From positions 1 through 64,000 of the forward strand of contig CAVPGV010000013.1 of assembly GCA_963704075.1 (NCBI GenBank): a DNA stretch of 64,000 nucleotides, read 5' to 3'. Source of the stretch: JADKAV01 sp963704075 (GTDB lineage: Bacteria; Actinomycetota; Actinomycetes; S36-B12; UBA10799). Shown here piece by piece: positions 17,455 to 26,747 of the stretch. The position numbers and the translations under genes are program-made. How positions within the stretch are numbered: position 1 is the first letter of the stretch; the number at the start of each line of letters is the position of its first letter. The notes beneath the pieces were generated by a model, which was given only the letters and a program-made list of their open reading frames with translations, was not told where the DNA came from and searched no databases.

Positions 17455-19012
17455 ATGGTGAACCCTGAGGCAGCCGACATCGGCGGCGCGGTGATCATCG
17501 CCGTGATCCTCGCCGGGGTCTGCCGCAACCGCGGGTGGTCCTCGGCGATCCCCTTGATCCTCGCCGGGATCGCGGTCGGACTGGCACCCTTCGGTCCGCA
17601 AGGCCTGGCCGACCCTGAGTTCGTGCTGGTGGTGATCCTGGCGCCGCTGGTGTTCGGCGAGGCGCTGACGAGTTCGATCGTGGACCTGCGGCGGGTCCGA
17701 CGTCCGGTACTGCTCCTAGCGGTGGGGCTGGTCGTCGTCGGCGCCTTGGCCGTGGGCGCGGTTGCGCAGTGGGTGATACCGGGAATCTGGACATCCATGG
17801 CGTTCGCGCTCGGGGCGATCCTCGGTCCCACCGATGCGGTCGCGGTGTCCGCCACGGCCCGAAAGGCGGGCCTGCCCACGACGCCTTGTGAACATCCTGG
17901 AGGGCGAGAGCCTGGTCAACGACGGGACGGCGCTGACATTGTTGCGCGTCTTCTCCCTGTCCGCGGCCGCCGGTAGCGTGACGGCCGCGGAGGGCACCCT
18001 GATCCTTCTCACGTCCGTTCTGAGCGGGCTGCTGGTAGGAGCCGCCGGGGGACTGCTGCTCATGTCCGTGGTGCGCCGGGCCCGCGACACCACGGTGGCC
18101 AACGGCCTGATCCTGGTGGCTCCGCTCCCGCTGTACGTGGGCGCGGAGGCGTTGAAGGGCTCGGGCATCCTCGCGGTGGTGCTGGCCGCCTTGATCGTGG
18201 CGCACGGGTCGTCCAATGCCGTCACGTACACGGGGCGGCTGCAGGCGACCGGACTCTGGATGACCATTACGTTCATCCTGCAGTCGGCGGCCTTCTTCCT
18301 GGTCGGCCTGGAGATGCCCCGGGTGCTCGACGCCATGCCGACGGATCAGATCCCCACCTTGATCGTGGCGATTCCGGTGGTCTTCGTGACGCTGGTGGTG
18401 ATCCGGTTCGCGTTCGTTTTCCTAATGGCCCTTGTCAGCGGACAGTTGTCGGACAACCGGGGTTGGCTGGTGGCGGCATGGGCGGGGACGCGCGGTCCGA
18501 TCTCGGCTCTGGCCGCGTTCACCGTGCCGGTTGCCACGGACGGCGGCGACCGGATTCCGTATCGCGAGTTGGTGATCAGCATCACGTTCGGGGTGGTCAT
18601 CATCTCCCTGCTGCTGGCACCGACCATCGCCTGGTTGGCGCGGGCGGTACATCTACCGAAGGACGACGACGCGTCCACTGAACGCCGGGTCCACTTGGCG
18701 CTGGCCCGCGCGGCGCTCAACCGGCTCGAGGAGATCGAGGAGGAGTCCGAACGCAAGGATTCACCGCTGCCGGCATCAGTGATCGGTCCGCTTCGATCAC
18801 GGGCGCAGCAACGTCTGGAGCGCGCTTCGGCGATCTCGGAGCGGGAGGCTGCGCCGCACGACTCGACGGGCGCTCGAGAGCTCGCTGTGGAGATGATGCG
18901 TTCTGAGCAGGAGGAGTTGCTGCGGCTGCGTGATCGGGAGGGACTGCCCGACGAGATCGTCCGACACATGCAGCATGAGATCGACGTGAGGATTCGGGCG
19001 CTCGGGACGTAG
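17455..19012 (+). CDS. Cation/proton antiporter (CPA1, NhaP-type); one frameshift near 17880
   Basis: Polytopic antiporter of about 518 residues, exchanging Na+ or K+ for H+. The core motifs are 'ILGPTDAVAVSATARKAGLP' and, after a +1 shift near 17875-17884, 'RRLVNILEGESLVNDGTAL', which contains the conserved Asn-Asp pair. About twelve helices follow. The C-terminal 100 residues are hydrophilic and rich in Glu and Arg, a likely regulatory domain. ATG 17455 lies 13 nt after the gcvP stop, so the two may be co-transcribed. One extra base within 'ctgcccacgacg' explains the frame change. Confidence 0.88.
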
Positions 19013-19024
19013 CGGTGCCTCTTG

Positions 19025-19519
19025 TCAGGTTCGGCCTTCGGACTCCTGCGCCTGTTCCAGCAGATCGAGTTGCCGCTCGGCGGCCTGTGCGTGCATCCAT
19101 GTCGCGTGCAGCACGGGTAGGCCAAGATCACGCAGGTGATCGACCACTTTGACGTCGTCGTCGACCACGGCCACGAGTTCATGCTCCCGCGAGATCGTCT
19201 GAATGATCTCGGCTTTGTAGAACCGGGCTGGACGCCGGTCGTGGTTCGGGCGCATGTGCAGTTCCCCGCGGGGCAACCCGTTCTGCTCAAGCCAGTGCAC
19301 GGTGTCACGACGGTAGCGGCGGGGTCGTCCCGTCACGTAGATGATGGTCGATCCCGCGGCCAGTGCCTCGTCGGTCGCCTGACGGCCGGGGGCCAGGACT
19401 GGATCATCGACTGCAGCGGCGAAGAAGCCGCGCCAGTTCTTGGGTCGCTCGTCGAGGAAGTGCAATCGGTGCCGGACGTCGGCGAGCACACCATCGATGT
19501 CGAACACTGTCACGTGCAC
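19025..19519 (-). CDS. HAD-superfamily phosphatase (polynucleotide 3'-phosphatase-like)
   Basis: Protein of 164 residues with the HAD motif I 'FDIDGVLADVRHRLHFL', motif II 'IIYVTGRPRRYRRDT' and motif III/IV 'AVVDDDVKVVDHLRDLG'. The pairing of DxDGxLaDxxHR with TGRPxxYR is that of phosphatase domains in bacterial polynucleotide kinase/phosphatase or phage-type kinases, but no kinase domain is fused. GTG 19519 is chosen because TACGGT lies 6 nt upstream on this strand. The gene is convergent with the antiporter across 12 nt. The substrate, nucleic acid end or small molecule, is inference. Confidence 0.82.
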   Translation of the reverse strand: MHVTVFDIDGVLADVRHRLHFLDERPKNWRGFFAAAVDDPVLAPGRQATDEALAAGSTIIYVTGRPRRYRRDTVHWLEQNGLPRGELHMRPNHDRRPARFYKAEIIQTISREHELVAVVDDDVKVVDHLRDLGLPVLHATWMHAQAAERQLDLLEQAQESEGRT

Positions 19520-19525
19520 TGTCCG

Positions 19526-19531
19526 ACCGTA
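19526..19531 (-). promoter_or_regulatory. -10 element of a leaderless promoter (HAD phosphatase)
   Basis: On the minus strand TACGGT, 6 nt, then the GTG at 19519. Confidence 0.6.
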
Positions 19532-19633
19532 TCCGCTGGGCAGGCCTCCCGGCACTATTGCGGTACACGCGCCCAGCGACGGACCTGCGTCCCCGATTCG
19601 ACCCGGCCGACGGGCGGGTGTCCACGGCCGGAC

Positions 19634-19670
19634 GTTGGGCAGTCGAACGGGTGTTGGGGAGTCGAAAGGG
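19634..19670. repeat. Imperfect tandem repeat upstream of thrS
   Basis: gttgggcagtcgaacggg (19634-19651) and gttggggagtcgaaaggg (19653-19670) differ at 2 of 18 positions and are spaced 19 nt apart. A related cgttgggctcccgg follows. The spacing could suit a regulator binding two adjacent sites, but this is inference. Confidence 0.55.
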
Positions 19671-19782
19671 GCCCCGTTGGGCTCCCGGTTTCCCGTTTTG
19701 GTCCCCGATGTGAGCGACCGGGCTCTGCAGCGGGGCCGCCGGGCGACAGCAGCAACCGGGAACTGCCGTGCCCGCCCACCAC

Positions 19783-19796
19783 CTCAGTAGACTGAG
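19783..19796 (+). promoter_or_regulatory. thrS promoter -10 inside a palindrome
   Basis: CTCAGT-AG-ACTGAG is a perfect inverted repeat with a 2-nt spacer. The -10 hexamer TAGACT (19788-19793) lies inside it, so a bound dimeric regulator would occlude the promoter. Transcription should start near 19800, giving a leader of about 24 nt with a Shine-Dalgarno. Confidence 0.5.
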
Positions 19797-19823
19797 AGGA
19801 CTAACGGCCAGGAAGGCAGTCGA

Positions 19824-21776
19824 GTGTCTATTGATGTGACCGTGTCCGGGGAACCACGCGCCGTCGAGTCCGGGACGACCGCTGGCGAGGTGCTCGGCGA
19901 TGACCGCTCCATCCTGGTGGCACGGGTGAACGGCGAACTGCGCGACTTGGACCACCCGGTCGCGCCCGGCGATGCGATCGAGCCGGTTCGTGCCCACGAT
20001 CCCGAGGGACTGGCCGTTCTGCGTCATTCGACCGCTCACGTCATGGCCCAGGCCGTCCAGGACCTGTTCCCGGAGGCGAAACTGGGCATCGGACCGCCGG
20101 TCAAGGACGGGTTCTACTACGACTTCCAGGTCGCCGAGCCGTTCCACCCCGAGGACCTCACACGCATCGAGAAGCGGATGGTCGAGATCCTCAAGAGCGG
20201 TCAGCGGTTCCACCGCCGGGTCGTCACAGAAGGGGAGGCCCACAAGGAACTCTCGACCGAGCCCTTCAAGATCGAGCTGATCGGCAAGAAGGGCGGCAAT
20301 TCCGACGAGATCATGGAGACCGGCGGATCCGAACTCACCGTTTACGACAACATCGACCGAAAGGGTGCGGTCTGCTGGTCCGACTTGTGCCGGGGGCCGC
20401 ATGTCCCCAGCACCAAATACATCCCCCCGAACGCGGTCAAGCTCATGCGTACGGCCGCGGTGTACTGGCTGTCCGACGAGGACAACGAACAGTTGCAGCG
20501 CATCTACGGCACGGCCTGGCCGCACAAGGATGATCTGAAGGCCCACCTGCACTTCTTGGAGGAGGCTGCCCGGCGCGACCACCGAAAACTCGGCTCCGAA
20601 CTCGATCTCTTCTCGTTCCCGGAGGAGATCGGCTCGGGTCTGGCGGTGTTCCACCCGAAGGGCGGCATCGTCCGCACCGTCATGGAGGACTACTCACGGC
20701 AACGTCACCTTGCCGCCGGATACGAGTTCGTCAACACACCGCATGTGACCAAAGCGGCGCTGTTCGAGAAGTCCGGTCATCTCGACTGGTACGCCGACGG
20801 GATGTACCCGCCGATGGATATGGATCACGCGCAGTACTACCTGAAGCCGATGAACTGCCCGATGCACAACCTCATCTACTCCGCCCGGGGCCGGTCCTAC
20901 CGCGAACTACCGCTGCGCCTGTTCGAGTTCGGGACCGTCTACCGCTACGAGAAATCCGGGGTGGTTCAAGGGTTGACGCGTGCTCGCGGGTTCACCCAGG
21001 ACGATGCGCACATCTACTGCACCCGTGAACAGATGCCCGCCGAACTCGACAGTCTGCTGACATTCGTGCTGGAGCTGCTCAAGGACTACGGGCTGACCGA
21101 CTTCTACCTGGAGTTGTCGACGCGCGACCCTGAGAAGAGCATCGGCACCGAGCAGGAGTGGGACGAAGCCACCCGGATCCTGTTCGAGGCGGCGAAGGCC
21201 CAGGACCTGGAGCTCGTCATGGACGAGGGCGGCGCGGCGTTCTACGGACCGAAGATCTCGGTGCAGGCCAAGGACGCCATCGGACGGACCTGGCAGATGT
21301 CGACCATCCAGGTCGACTTCCAGTTGCCGCAACGATTCAACCTCGAGTACCAGGGGCCGGACGGGACCCGGGAACGCCCGATCATGATCCACCGGGCTCT
21401 TTTCGGGTCGATCGAGCGCTTCTTCGCAGTGCTGCTGGAACACTACGCCGGCGCTTTCCCCGCCTGGCTGGCACCGGTGACGGTGGTGGGTATACCCGTG
21501 GCCGATCAGCACATCGGCCACCTGCAGGGCGTCGTGGATCTGCTGCGGTCCCAGGGGGTCCGTGCGGAAGTGGACACCAGTGCCGACCGGATGCCCAAGA
21601 AGATCCGTAACGCGCAGAAGCAAAAAGTCCCGTTCATGCTCATCGCCGGGGACGATGACATCGCGAAGGCGGCGGTGAGCTTCCGGTATCGCAACGGCGA
21701 GCAGCGCAACGGTATCCCCATCGACGAGGCAGTCGCCGAGATCGTCGCCGCTGTTGCCGAGAAGCGCCAGGTCTGA
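19824..21776 (+). CDS. thrS: Threonyl-tRNA synthetase
   Basis: Charges tRNA-Thr. The protein has 650 residues and the standard domain order. An N-terminal TGS domain comes first (residues 1-60, 'VNGELRDLDHPVAPGD'). The editing domain opens with 'HSTAHVMAQAVQDLFPEAKLG'. The class II core has motif 2 'RYEKSGVVQGLTRARGFTQD' and motif 3 'PIMIHRALFGSIERFF', and the C-terminal part is the anticodon-binding domain. GTG 19824 follows an AGGAAGG Shine-Dalgarno. It starts an operon with the HIT gene, as in M. tuberculosis. Confidence 0.97.
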   Translation: MSIDVTVSGEPRAVESGTTAGEVLGDDRSILVARVNGELRDLDHPVAPGDAIEPVRAHDPEGLAVLRHSTAHVMAQAVQDLFPEAKLGIGPPVKDGFYYDFQVAEPFHPEDLTRIEKRMVEILKSGQRFHRRVVTEGEAHKELSTEPFKIELIGKKGGNSDEIMETGGSELTVYDNIDRKGAVCWSDLCRGPHVPSTKYIPPNAVKLMRTAAVYWLSDEDNEQLQRIYGTAWPHKDDLKAHLHFLEEAARRDHRKLGSELDLFSFPEEIGSGLAVFHPKGGIVRTVMEDYSRQRHLAAGYEFVNTPHVTKAALFEKSGHLDWYADGMYPPMDMDHAQYYLKPMNCPMHNLIYSARGRSYRELPLRLFEFGTVYRYEKSGVVQGLTRARGFTQDDAHIYCTREQMPAELDSLLTFVLELLKDYGLTDFYLELSTRDPEKSIGTEQEWDEATRILFEAAKAQDLELVMDEGGAAFYGPKISVQAKDAIGRTWQMSTIQVDFQLPQRFNLEYQGPDGTRERPIMIHRALFGSIERFFAVLLEHYAGAFPAWLAPVTVVGIPVADQHIGHLQGVVDLLRSQGVRAEVDTSADRMPKKIRNAQKQKVPFMLIAGDDDIAKAAVSFRYRNGEQRNGIPIDEAVAEIVAAVAEKRQV

Positions 21777-22291
21777 TGGCCGGCGCCTCCGCGTGGGACC
21801 GGCTGTGGACGCCTCATCGCATCGCGTACATCAAGGGGGAGAACCGCCCGGATCATCAGGATGCCGGTGACGATTGCCCCTTCTGCCGGGTCCCCCGCCT
21901 CGATGACCCTGAGGCGCTGATCGTCCACCGGGGCGAGTTGGTCTACGTCGTGTTGAACCTGTACCCGTACAACCCGGGCCACATGTTGGTGTGCCCCTAC
22001 CGGCACATCCCGGACTACACACAGCTCGACGCCGCCGAGTTGCTGGAGTTCTCCGCCTTCACACAGGCGGCGATGACCGCGATGCGGGCGATCGCTGCGC
22101 CGCAAGGGTTCAACCTGGGTATGAACCAGGGTGCCATCGGAGGTGCGGGGATCGCCGGACACCTGCACCAGCACGTTGTTCCCCGGTGGGGCGGGGACAC
22201 CAACTTCATCACTGTGGTCGGAGGCACCAAGACGATGCCCGCGCTGCTGGAGGAGACCCGGGAACTGCTGGCAGCGGCCTGGCCCAGCTGA
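21776..22291 (+). CDS. HIT-family Ap4A phosphorylase/ATP adenylyltransferase-like protein
   Basis: Protein of 171 residues. The catalytic histidine triad is 'GHLHQHVVPRW' (His129, His131, His133), and Cys34 and Cys37 may bind zinc. Length and position after thrS match Rv2613c, a diadenosine tetraphosphate phosphorylase that breaks Ap4A to ADP and ATP. Ap4A is a side product of aminoacyl-tRNA synthetases, so the pairing with thrS makes biological sense. The ATG overlaps the thrS stop by one base. Confidence 0.92.
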   Translation: MAGASAWDRLWTPHRIAYIKGENRPDHQDAGDDCPFCRVPRLDDPEALIVHRGELVYVVLNLYPYNPGHMLVCPYRHIPDYTQLDAAELLEFSAFTQAAMTAMRAIAAPQGFNLGMNQGAIGGAGIAGHLHQHVVPRWGGDTNFITVVGGTKTMPALLEETRELLAAAWPS

Positions 22292-22317
22292 CGCCGCCAC
22301 TTCGCGCGTTGCGCGCG

Positions 22318-23198
22318 CTACTCCAGCGCGACCAGCCACGAACCGAGCATCGGGACCGGCTCGAGGCGTGCGGCCGCCACACCGCCGGGAGGCAAGTGCG
22401 ACACCAGCGCGGGCTCGAGCAGGTCCGAGAGGGCCGAGATCGTCACCGGTTGTGTGGCCGGACCGAGGATCGTCAGGCAGGGTCCCAGCGCGCACCCTTG
22501 TGGACCCGCCGCGATGAGCGGCTGGTCGACGTCGTCGCCCGGCAGCACGGTGCTGGCGGCCGGCACGGACCGGGCCGGCAGGTGAGCGGCCAGCCAGTCG
22601 ACGCCGGCCCCGCTGCGGGTATCGATCGTCACTGCCGGGGCGAGCAGTCCCTCCCGGATGGCTTCGTGGGGATCAGCGCCAACCGCGTCGGCGGCGTCGT
22701 AGAGAGTGTTCGTCTCGGCCTCGACGGCATCGCTGAAGTCGTCGCGGGGCGCCTCGAGCGTGCCGTCGGGGAAGTATTGCCGACCCGAGCGTCACATCGA
22801 GCACACCGATCACGCTCTCATCGTCGTCCAGCAGCGGCAACGTGGTGGTGAGCACGTCCTCCTCGAGGACGCGGGAAGCAATGGCCGACGGCCTCGTTCA
22901 CGTCGAGGGTGGCGGGGCCGAGATCGTGGACCAGAACGTAGCGGGCGCGGCCCGCTTCGGCGAGCAGCTGCCAGATCTCCAGGAAGCGCCCGTCCATCCC
23001 CTGACCTGCGCTGAAGAGGTGCACGCCGGCGTCGGCCGCGGCGCACACGGACTGAGCCGCGGGCAGCGGAAGATCGGCCGGTACGTGGGCTGCCACCACC
23101 CCGGCAGCGCGCAATCGGCGGGTCAGCCAGCGTGCCACCCCGTCCTGCAGTCCGAAGACGAGAACCACCGGGGGCGCGCCGGAACCAGAAGAAGCCAC
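22318..23198 (-). CDS. Degenerate EF-G-like protein lacking a P-loop; two frameshifts
   Basis: About 293 residues once two +1 shifts (near 22883 and near 22769, one extra C each) are corrected. I do not know a named family. 'AADAGVHLFSAGQGMDGRFLEIWQ' and 'LVHDLGPATLD' line up with the EF-G stretch around the switch-II helix and the TKxD motif, but the GTP-binding Lys/Asp set and the P-loop are absent. The middle ('DDFSDAVEAETNTLYDA', 'GAGVDWLAAHLPARSVP') resembles the next part of EF-G. The last 80 residues could be a beta barrel like EF-G domain II. GTG 23198 is divergent from the lipid operon. The protein would not be expected to hydrolyse GTP. Confidence 0.6.
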
Positions 23199-23250
23199 GC
23201 CCCGACTAATAGCATGAGTTGGTGTCACCACGCCTCGGAGGGAATCCCGC

Positions 23251-23853
23251 ATGCTGAACCAGACCAACGTGCGGGCTGGCCTCGCGAAGGTCGTCGAGCC
23301 GGTTGCGCGCGGCCTTCTGCGGATCGGGCTGTCCCCGGACGCGGTGACGGTCATCGGAACGGTCGGGGTCAGTGGGGCGGCCGCCTACTTCTTCCCCGAC
23401 GGTGAGTTCGTCATCGGCATCCTGATCATGGTGCTGTTCGTCTTTTCGGACATGCTCGACGGCACTATGGCCAGGCTGCAGAAGCGGACCGGCGTGTGGG
23501 GAGCGTTCCTGGACTCAACGTTGGACCGGGTGGCCGACGGGGTCATTTTCGGGTCCGTTCTCATCTGGGCGGTGCGCGGGCAGTCGGCATGGGTGCAGGC
23601 GGCGGCATTCGTATGTCTCGTGGGCGGGTTCGTGATCTCCTACGCCCGCGCTCGCGCTGAGAGTGTCGGGCTCGACTGCAAAGTGGGCATCGCCGAGCGC
23701 ACCGAACGCCTGTTGCTGCTGCTGGTCCCCGCGTTCTTCTACGGTCTCGGGGTTCCCTATCTGCTTCCGGCGGCGCTGTTCGTCCTCTCGATCTTGGTGT
23801 TGATCACCGTGTGGCAGAGATTCGCACACGTCTACCGGCAGGCCATGGCATGA
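23251..23853 (+). CDS. Phosphatidylinositol phosphate synthase (CDP-alcohol phosphatidyltransferase)
   Basis: Membrane enzyme of 200 residues joining CDP-diacylglycerol to myo-inositol 3-phosphate, the first step to phosphatidylinositol mannosides. The motif D-x2-D-G-x2-A-R-x8-G-x3-D-x3-D is complete: Asp67, Asp70, Gly71, Ala74, Arg75, Gly84, Asp88, Asp92. Inositol specificity is inferred from context: the next two genes are the PIM acyltransferase and PimA, as in the M. tuberculosis pgsA1 operon (Rv2612c). A CGGAGGGA Shine-Dalgarno precedes the ATG, and the stop overlaps the next start. Confidence 0.93.
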   Translation: MLNQTNVRAGLAKVVEPVARGLLRIGLSPDAVTVIGTVGVSGAAAYFFPDGEFVIGILIMVLFVFSDMLDGTMARLQKRTGVWGAFLDSTLDRVADGVIFGSVLIWAVRGQSAWVQAAAFVCLVGGFVISYARARAESVGLDCKVGIAERTERLLLLLVPAFFYGLGVPYLLPAALFVLSILVLITVWQRFAHVYRQAMA

Positions 23854-24779
23854 ACATCCAGGACGAAGTCACCTACTGGGCCTACGCGACTGGATGGCGC
23901 ATCGTCAGAGCCTTGCCGGAGAAGCAGGCGTACGGTCTGTTCGACCGCTTCGCCGATCAGGTATGGCGGCGCCGGGGCGAAGGTGTCGTGCAACTCGAGA
24001 AGAACCTGCGCCGGGTCCTCCCCGACGCTACGGAGGCGCAGATCCGGGAGGTCTCGCACGAGGGGATGCGCTCCTACTTGCGGTACTGGTGCGACGCCTT
24101 CCGACTGCCCTCGTGGACTCCTGAGGAGATCACCCACCGGCACCGGGCGGTCAACGCCCATCACCTCGAGGACGCCCTGGCCGCCGGTCACGGCGCGGTG
24201 TTCGCCGTGCCGCACGCGGGCAACTACGACCTGACCGGCGCCTGGGCCAGCATCCATTTCGCCCAGGTGATCAGCGTTGCCGAGCGGCTCAAGCCCGAGC
24301 GATTGTACGAGGAGTTCCTGGATTTCCGCCGAACACTGGGTATGAAGATCCTTCCGCACGCCGGTGCGGAGGGGGTGTTCGACCAACTCGTCGATCTGGT
24401 CCGCGAGAACGGCCTGCTCGCCCTGCTGGCCGACCGTGACCTCAGCCGCCACGGGGTGCAGGTGGAGTTCTTCGGCGAGCCGGCGAAGATGCCGATCGGT
24501 CCCGCGGCGATCTCGCTGCTCACCGGAGCGCCGATGCTGGCCACCGCCCTGTACTACCAGGGGCCACGCGCCCACGTGCACGTCTTCGCCCCCGTGGAGA
24601 AACCTGCCGGTGACTGGACCTCGTCCAAGCGCTTCGACGAGGACTTCATCGGGGCCGCTCACGTCCTGACACAGTCCATGGCCGATCAACTTGCCGAGGG
24701 GATCGCCACCCATCCGCAGCACTGGCACATGCTGCAGCCGGTGTTCATCGCCGACCTCGATCCGCGGCGGCGACAGTGA
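23850..24779 (+). CDS. Phosphatidylinositol mannoside acyltransferase (LPLAT family, PatA-like)
   Basis: Protein of 309 residues in the lysophospholipid/lauroyl acyltransferase superfamily. The catalytic HX4D is 'PHAGNYD' (His122, Asp127), preceded by 'GHGAVFAV'. 'LLALLADRDLSRHGVQVEFFG' is the second family block. In the PIM pathway this enzyme acylates the mannose added by PimA (Rv2611c, PatA). ATGA overlap with the synthase and coupling to pimA support the role. Confidence 0.93.
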   Translation: MNIQDEVTYWAYATGWRIVRALPEKQAYGLFDRFADQVWRRRGEGVVQLEKNLRRVLPDATEAQIREVSHEGMRSYLRYWCDAFRLPSWTPEEITHRHRAVNAHHLEDALAAGHGAVFAVPHAGNYDLTGAWASIHFAQVISVAERLKPERLYEEFLDFRRTLGMKILPHAGAEGVFDQLVDLVRENGLLALLADRDLSRHGVQVEFFGEPAKMPIGPAAISLLTGAPMLATALYYQGPRAHVHVFAPVEKPAGDWTSSKRFDEDFIGAAHVLTQSMADQLAEGIATHPQHWHMLQPVFIADLDPRRRQ

Positions 24780-25954
24780 AGGTCGGCATCGTCTGTCCCT
24801 ACGACTGGACCTCGCCGGGCGGTGTCAAGGCCCACGTGCACGACCTCGCGGTCACCCTTCGCCGCTTTGGTCACGATGTCAGCGTGCTCGCGCCGGTCGA
24901 CGACGACGAGTACCCGCTCGAGCCGTTCGTCGTCGACGGCGGCAAACCCGTCTCGGTGCCGTACAACGGCTCGGTGGCCAAGGTGAACTTCGGCCCGGTG
25001 TCGGCCACCCGGGTGCGTCGCTGGATCAAGGAAGGCGACTTCGATGTCTTGCACGTGCACGAACCGGCCTCGCCGACGCTGAGCGTTCTGGCGTGCTGGG
25101 CCGCGCGCGGGCCGATGGTCGCCACCTGGCACAGTTCCCTGCAACGGTCACGGGCACTGTCGGCCGCCTACTACCTGATGCAGACCGCGATGGAGAAGAT
25201 CTCCGCCCGGATCGCCGTGAGCGAGGCTGCACGTCAGACTCTCGTCAAGCACCTCGGCGGTGATGCGGTCCTTATCCCCAACGGGGTCGTGTGCTCGGAC
25301 TACGAGGCTGCCCGGCCGTTGCCCGGCTACCCGCGCCAGGACCCGACGCTGTTCTTCATCGGCCGCATCGACGAGCCGCGCAAAGGACTGCACGTGCTGC
25401 TCGGCGCCCTACCGCGAATCGCAGCGGCGCATCCGGGTGTTGAGGTTCTGGTGGCCGGCCCCGGCGACCAGGAGCAGGCCACCGAGGGCCTCGCGCCGGA
25501 GTTGAGGGACAACGTCCGCTTCTTGGGCCTGGTCACCGACGCCGACAAGATCAGCGGTTTCGCCAGCGCCGATGTGTACGTGGCGCCCAACACCGGTGGT
25601 GAGAGCTTCGGCATCGTGCTGCTGGAGTCCATGGCTGCCGGTACTCCCGTCGTCGCCAGCAATCTCGAGGCTTTCGCCAGCGTCCTGGACGGGGGGAGGT
25701 CCGGTGAGTTGTTCGTCAGTGAGGATCCCGATTCTTTGGCCGACACCGTGCTCGACCTGTTGGCCGATCCGCAACGGCGTGAAACCCTCGTGCCGATCGG
25801 TCACGAGCGGGCACGGCAGTTCGACTGGGAGGTCGTGGCCCGGGAGATCGAACAGGTCTATGAAAGCGTCACCGCGACCGGCGAGAAGGTCGAGAACGAC
25901 ATGCGCGGGCAGTTCGTCGGCCGGCTGGCCAGACCGAACCGGGACGAGGTCTGA
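24776..25954 (+). CDS. pimA: GDP-mannose-dependent phosphatidylinositol mannosyltransferase (PimA-like, GT4)
   Basis: Peripheral membrane glycosyltransferase of 392 residues adding the first mannose to phosphatidylinositol. GT-B fold: the N-terminal Rossmann domain starts 'MKVGIVCPYDWTSPGGV' with the glycine-rich loop. The C-terminal domain has 'FFIGRIDEPRKGLHVLL' and the E-x7-E signature in 'GGESFGIVLLESMA'. It is about 15 residues longer than the mycobacterial protein because of a charged tail. Part of a tightly overlapping operon with the PIP synthase and acyltransferase. Confidence 0.94.
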   Translation: MKVGIVCPYDWTSPGGVKAHVHDLAVTLRRFGHDVSVLAPVDDDEYPLEPFVVDGGKPVSVPYNGSVAKVNFGPVSATRVRRWIKEGDFDVLHVHEPASPTLSVLACWAARGPMVATWHSSLQRSRALSAAYYLMQTAMEKISARIAVSEAARQTLVKHLGGDAVLIPNGVVCSDYEAARPLPGYPRQDPTLFFIGRIDEPRKGLHVLLGALPRIAAAHPGVEVLVAGPGDQEQATEGLAPELRDNVRFLGLVTDADKISGFASADVYVAPNTGGESFGIVLLESMAAGTPVVASNLEAFASVLDGGRSGELFVSEDPDSLADTVLDLLADPQRRETLVPIGHERARQFDWEVVAREIEQVYESVTATGEKVENDMRGQFVGRLARPNRDEV

Positions 25955-26514
25955 TGGACGTCTGGATGGTCGTGCTGGTCGTTGTGCTGGTCGTGTTGTT
26001 CGTGTTGTACCTGTCGCAGACGGCCGCGCGTCTGGACCGACTGCACCACCGGGTGGACACCTCATTGGCCACCCTGCAGGCCCAGTTCATGGATCGGGCC
26101 AACGAGGTCCTGTCCTTGGCCAGTTCTGGGCGGCTCGATCCATCGACGAGCGTGCTGCTCGCCGACGCCGCCGACAATGCGCTGGCGCAGGCGCGCGCCA
26201 GTGACGCTGAGTTCACGCTCGCCCGGTCCAGCGCCGAGAGTGCGCTCACCAGTGCGCTGGAGGCGACCTTCACCGATCCCCAGGTGGTGGCCGAACTCGT
26301 GGACCAGCCCGATGGCCAACGCGCCGTGAACGACCTGTCCGCCACCATCCAGAAGGCCGCTTGGTCACGGCGTTTCCACAACGATGCGGTACGCGCCACC
26401 TTGGCGGTGCGCCGTCAGCGCCTTGTCAGGCTGTTCCGCCTCGCCGGCTCGGCCGCCCTTCCGCACACCGTCGAACTCGACGACGAAGTGCCACCGGCCC
26501 TGCGCACGCGCTGA
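25954..26514 (+). CDS. LemA-like membrane-anchored helical protein
   Basis: Protein of 186 residues with a single N-terminal helix (about residues 4-22, Val/Leu-rich), then a long helical region. 'LDRLHHRVDTSLATLQAQF' and 'RRFHNDAVRATLAVRRQRL' have the spacing of LemA-family proteins (an Asp/Asn-rich start and an R-F-N-x2-V block), but the match is distant. Highly similar proteins follow pimA in many actinomycetes; function unknown. The ATG overlaps the pimA stop (TGATG), so it belongs to the PIM operon. Confidence 0.7.
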   Translation: MDVWMVVLVVVLVVLFVLYLSQTAARLDRLHHRVDTSLATLQAQFMDRANEVLSLASSGRLDPSTSVLLADAADNALAQARASDAEFTLARSSAESALTSALEATFTDPQVVAELVDQPDGQRAVNDLSATIQKAAWSRRFHNDAVRATLAVRRQRLVRLFRLAGSAALPHTVELDDEVPPALRTR

Positions 26515-26747
26515 CCGCCCGGTCGCTCCACGAGGTCGCCCAGGCCCTGGTCAGACGGCCGGGTCGCCGCGGTCTGTGTGCGGATCAGATACCTGAGCTG
26601 CCCGCCAGGCACCGGAACCGCTCTTGGCGGTCCTTCGGATTTCAGCAGTGGAGTCAGCGTTGAGTCAGTCCGGAGCTGACGCCTTGTCGCTTTCGGACAG
26701 GTCGTCGCCGACGGTGCCGGACCCGGCCGGGCTGGTACCCTCGAGCC

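Larger units (their letters stand above)
19520..19823. other. 304-bp region between the divergent HAD gene and thrS
   Basis: No gene seen. It contains the minus-strand promoter of the HAD gene, a degenerate tandem 19-bp repeat (19634-19670), the thrS -10 with a palindrome over it (19783-19796), and the thrS Shine-Dalgarno AGGAAGG near 19810. There is no T-box consensus. Confidence 0.6.

Noticed and set aside
19520..19823. T-box riboswitch upstream of thrS
   Set aside because: No AGGGTGGnACCGCG-type T-box and no antiterminator pair. The predicted transcript leader is only about 24 nt.
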